This document shows positions 5,165-6,666 of a DNA stretch of 6,666 nt, one piece after another. Where the stretch lies: contig CAZBNU010000227.1 of the NCBI GenBank assembly GCA_964493075.1, positions 1-6,666 on the forward strand, given 5' to 3'. The notes below the pieces were generated by a model. The model ran no database searches. It worked only from the letters and a program-made list of their open reading frames with translations, and was not told the DNA's origin. Position 1 is the stretch's first letter. Each line of letters begins with the position of its first letter. Both the position numbers and the translations under genes were made by a program. The stretch is from SLFT01 sp964493075 (GTDB lineage: Bacteria > Hydrogenedentota > Hydrogenedentia > Hydrogenedentales > CAITNO01).

Positions 5165-6666
5165 ATGGAAATTTTGGGACTGCATCCTGCAATATGGGTA
5201 ACGCTTGCAGCGTATTTTGCCGCCATGATCCTGATGGGCTGGGTGGCGCGGAAGAAAGTGCATGATCAGGACAGTTACCTGCTCGGTGGCCGTGTTTTTG
5301 GCGTGTGGTACATGGTGATGCACGCTTTCGGCGCTGGCACGAACCCCGGCGACGTGGCGGGCGTGGTTAGCAAGACGGCGGAACAGGGCGCGTCCGGCGT
5401 GTGGATATCCTGGATGTGGTTGTTCGGCACACCCTTCTACTGGGTGATTGCGCCCATTGTGCGGCGGTTGCGCGCTGTGACCATGGCGGACTATTTCGAG
5501 CAGCGCTACGGCGGCTATTCGAGTGTGCTCTATGTGCTGTTGGCGACCCTTGGCATGACCATGTGCCTTGCAAGTGTGCTGCTGGCGACCACGCGCACCG
5601 TGCAGGGGATGATGGGCAAAGCAAGCGGTACGGACGCGGACTTATGGTTCTTCGGCATTTTGTTTGTGTCCACATCGGTGTTTGTCATTTACGGGTATTT
5701 CGGCGGGATTATTGCCGCCATCAAAACGGACATGGTGCAGGGCATCATGATCATTGTTCTGTCCTGCCTGGCGATTCCGGCGGCGCTGAACATGCCGGAA
5801 CTCGGCGGCTGGTCCGGGGTGAAGGACATACTGCGCAATGCGTCCGGCGAAAATGCGGACTACCTGTCCATCGTCGGCACAGGCACTTTTGATATCTGGA
5901 ACCTGATTCTGTTGTCCATCAGCGCGCCCCTGACGGCGTTGGCGTTGCCCCATCTATCTTCCGTCTGCGGCAGCGGTAAGACGGAATGGGAGAGCCGTGT
6001 GGGTTTCGCCACGGGCAATTACCTGAAGCGGGTGTGTACCCTGGGCTGGTGCGTGCTGGCCTTGTGCTGGATGGCGTGGCTTATCAAGACCGGCACAGAG
6101 ATTCATCCCGATGCCGCGTTCGGCGATTCCGTGCGCAGTCTCCTGAATCCCTTTCTGCAGGGGATTATGCTGGCCTGTGTGCTGGCGGCGGCCATGTCCT
6201 CCGGCGACGCTTTTCAGATTACGGTATCGGGATTATTCTCCAACAACATCTACAAGCGTTTTCTGAAACCTGACGCTTCGGAAGCGCATTTGCTGGCGGT
6301 GACCCGCTGGGGCGGTGTTGTTGTGGTGGCCATGTCGCTGATGGTTGCGATTCTTTATCGCAACAACATGGTCAGCAGCATCATGGACTACTTCCGCATT
6401 CTTGGTTTTACAGGCGTTTCCATTGCTGTGGGCATTGTGTGGCGGCGCATGAACGGTGCGGGCGTATACGTGGGGCTGCTCTCCGCAGCAGCATGTTTTC
6501 TGGTCTTGCGTTATGGCAACATCCAGGCAGACCCGAAGATTGTGACCGGGCTTCCGCTGTTTGCAGGCATCGTGGGCAGTGTGCTGGGAAGCCTCTGTAC
6601 AAAACCAACCGATCCGGAGCGTGTGGACATGTTTCTGAAACGCATTTATACGCCTATCGGCCAGGA
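5165..6666 (+). CDS. Sodium:solute symporter family transporter, cut by the right edge
   Basis: The first 500 codons of an SSS-family (LeuT-fold) symporter, open to the edge; family members are typically about 500-600 residues, so little is likely missing. Segment 1 (about 10-27) is followed by DSYLLGGRVFG (36-46), the usual loop, then MHAFGAGTNPGDVAG (52-66) in the sodium- and substrate-binding broken helix. The family signature GGIIAAIKTDMVQG (180-193) is present. ACVLAAAMSSGDAF (337-350) aligns with the Na2-site helix of vSGLT, keeping A342, S345 and S346. SNNIYKRF (359-366) and a C-terminal DPERVDMFLKRIYTPIGQ (483-500) are also typical. It should import an organic solute with Na+, and the operon suggests a sugar or sugar derivative made or modified by the two exported enzymes. 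ATG at 5165 lies five bases after the previous stop; AGAGGA at 5147-5152 is a rather distant ribosome binding site, so translation may depend on reinitiation. Confidence 0.92.
   Translation, partial: MEILGLHPAIWVTLAAYFAAMILMGWVARKKVHDQDSYLLGGRVFGVWYMVMHAFGAGTNPGDVAGVVSKTAEQGASGVWISWMWLFGTPFYWVIAPIVRRLRAVTMADYFEQRYGGYSSVLYVLLATLGMTMCLASVLLATTRTVQGMMGKASGTDADLWFFGILFVSTSVFVIYGYFGGIIAAIKTDMVQGIMIIVLSCLAIPAALNMPELGGWSGVKDILRNASGENADYLSIVGTGTFDIWNLILLSISAPLTALALPHLSSVCGSGKTEWESRVGFATGNYLKRVCTLGWCVLALCWMAWLIKTGTEIHPDAAFGDSVRSLLNPFLQGIMLACVLAAAMSSGDAFQITVSGLFSNNIYKRFLKPDASEAHLLAVTRWGGVVVVAMSLMVAILYRNNMVSSIMDYFRILGFTGVSIAVGIVWRRMNGAGVYVGLLSAAACFLVLRYGNIQADPKIVTGLPLFAGIVGSVLGSLCTKPTDPERVDMFLKRIYTPIGQ

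Noticed and set aside
5401..5892. A 163-codon plus-strand frame inside the symporter gene
   Set aside because: It is an out-of-frame shadow, rich in Cys, Arg and His; the symporter frame carries the family motifs throughout.
1..6666. CRISPR arrays, tRNA or rRNA genes, insertion-sequence ends, long repeats
   Set aside because: None was found on reading either strand; there are no regularly spaced repeats, transposase motifs or recognisable RNA gene sequences.

Overview
The window looks like a chromosomal piece of a Gram-negative bacterium, probably from the Planctomycetota, Lentisphaerota, Verrucomicrobiota or Hydrogenedentota sphere. This rests on one combination: a Tat-exported Gfo/Idh/MocA oxidoreductase, an exported xylose-isomerase-like TIM-barrel protein, and a sodium:solute symporter of the type found beside them. 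I recognise that combination from those phyla, but there is no rRNA or other marker gene to fix the taxon.

Layout. Positions 1-1331 are all on the minus strand and are visibly richer in A/T than the rest. They hold the first 105 codons of an unrecognised protein running off the left edge (315 to 1), a roughly 300-base gap with a good sigma70-type promoter for it, and a two-gene MntA/HepT-type toxin-antitoxin module: an MNT nucleotidyltransferase (1331-1011) followed by a HEPN protein (1014-613), overlapping as ATGA. Positions 1332-1554 are a divergent intergenic region with short palindromes and an extended -10 promoter for the plus strand.

From 1555 to the right edge lies a tightly packed plus-strand operon of four genes. 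In order they are a Tat-exported NAD(P)-type oxidoreductase, an exported TIM-barrel isomerase/epimerase-like protein (start codon directly after the preceding stop), a 479-residue polytopic membrane protein of unknown function (ATGA overlap), and a sodium:solute symporter (5-base gap) cut by the right edge after 500 codons.

How the genes may work together. The exported oxidoreductase and the TIM-barrel protein could act in succession on a sugar, glycoside or cyclitol outside the cytoplasm, and the symporter could then import the product. This resembles the oxidation/elimination (3-keto) route for glycosides, in which Gfo/Idh/MocA oxidoreductases work with PF01261-type TIM-barrel proteins. The substrate cannot be read from the sequence, and the role of the membrane protein is open. 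The toxin-antitoxin pair is probably an independent accessory insertion beside this operon.
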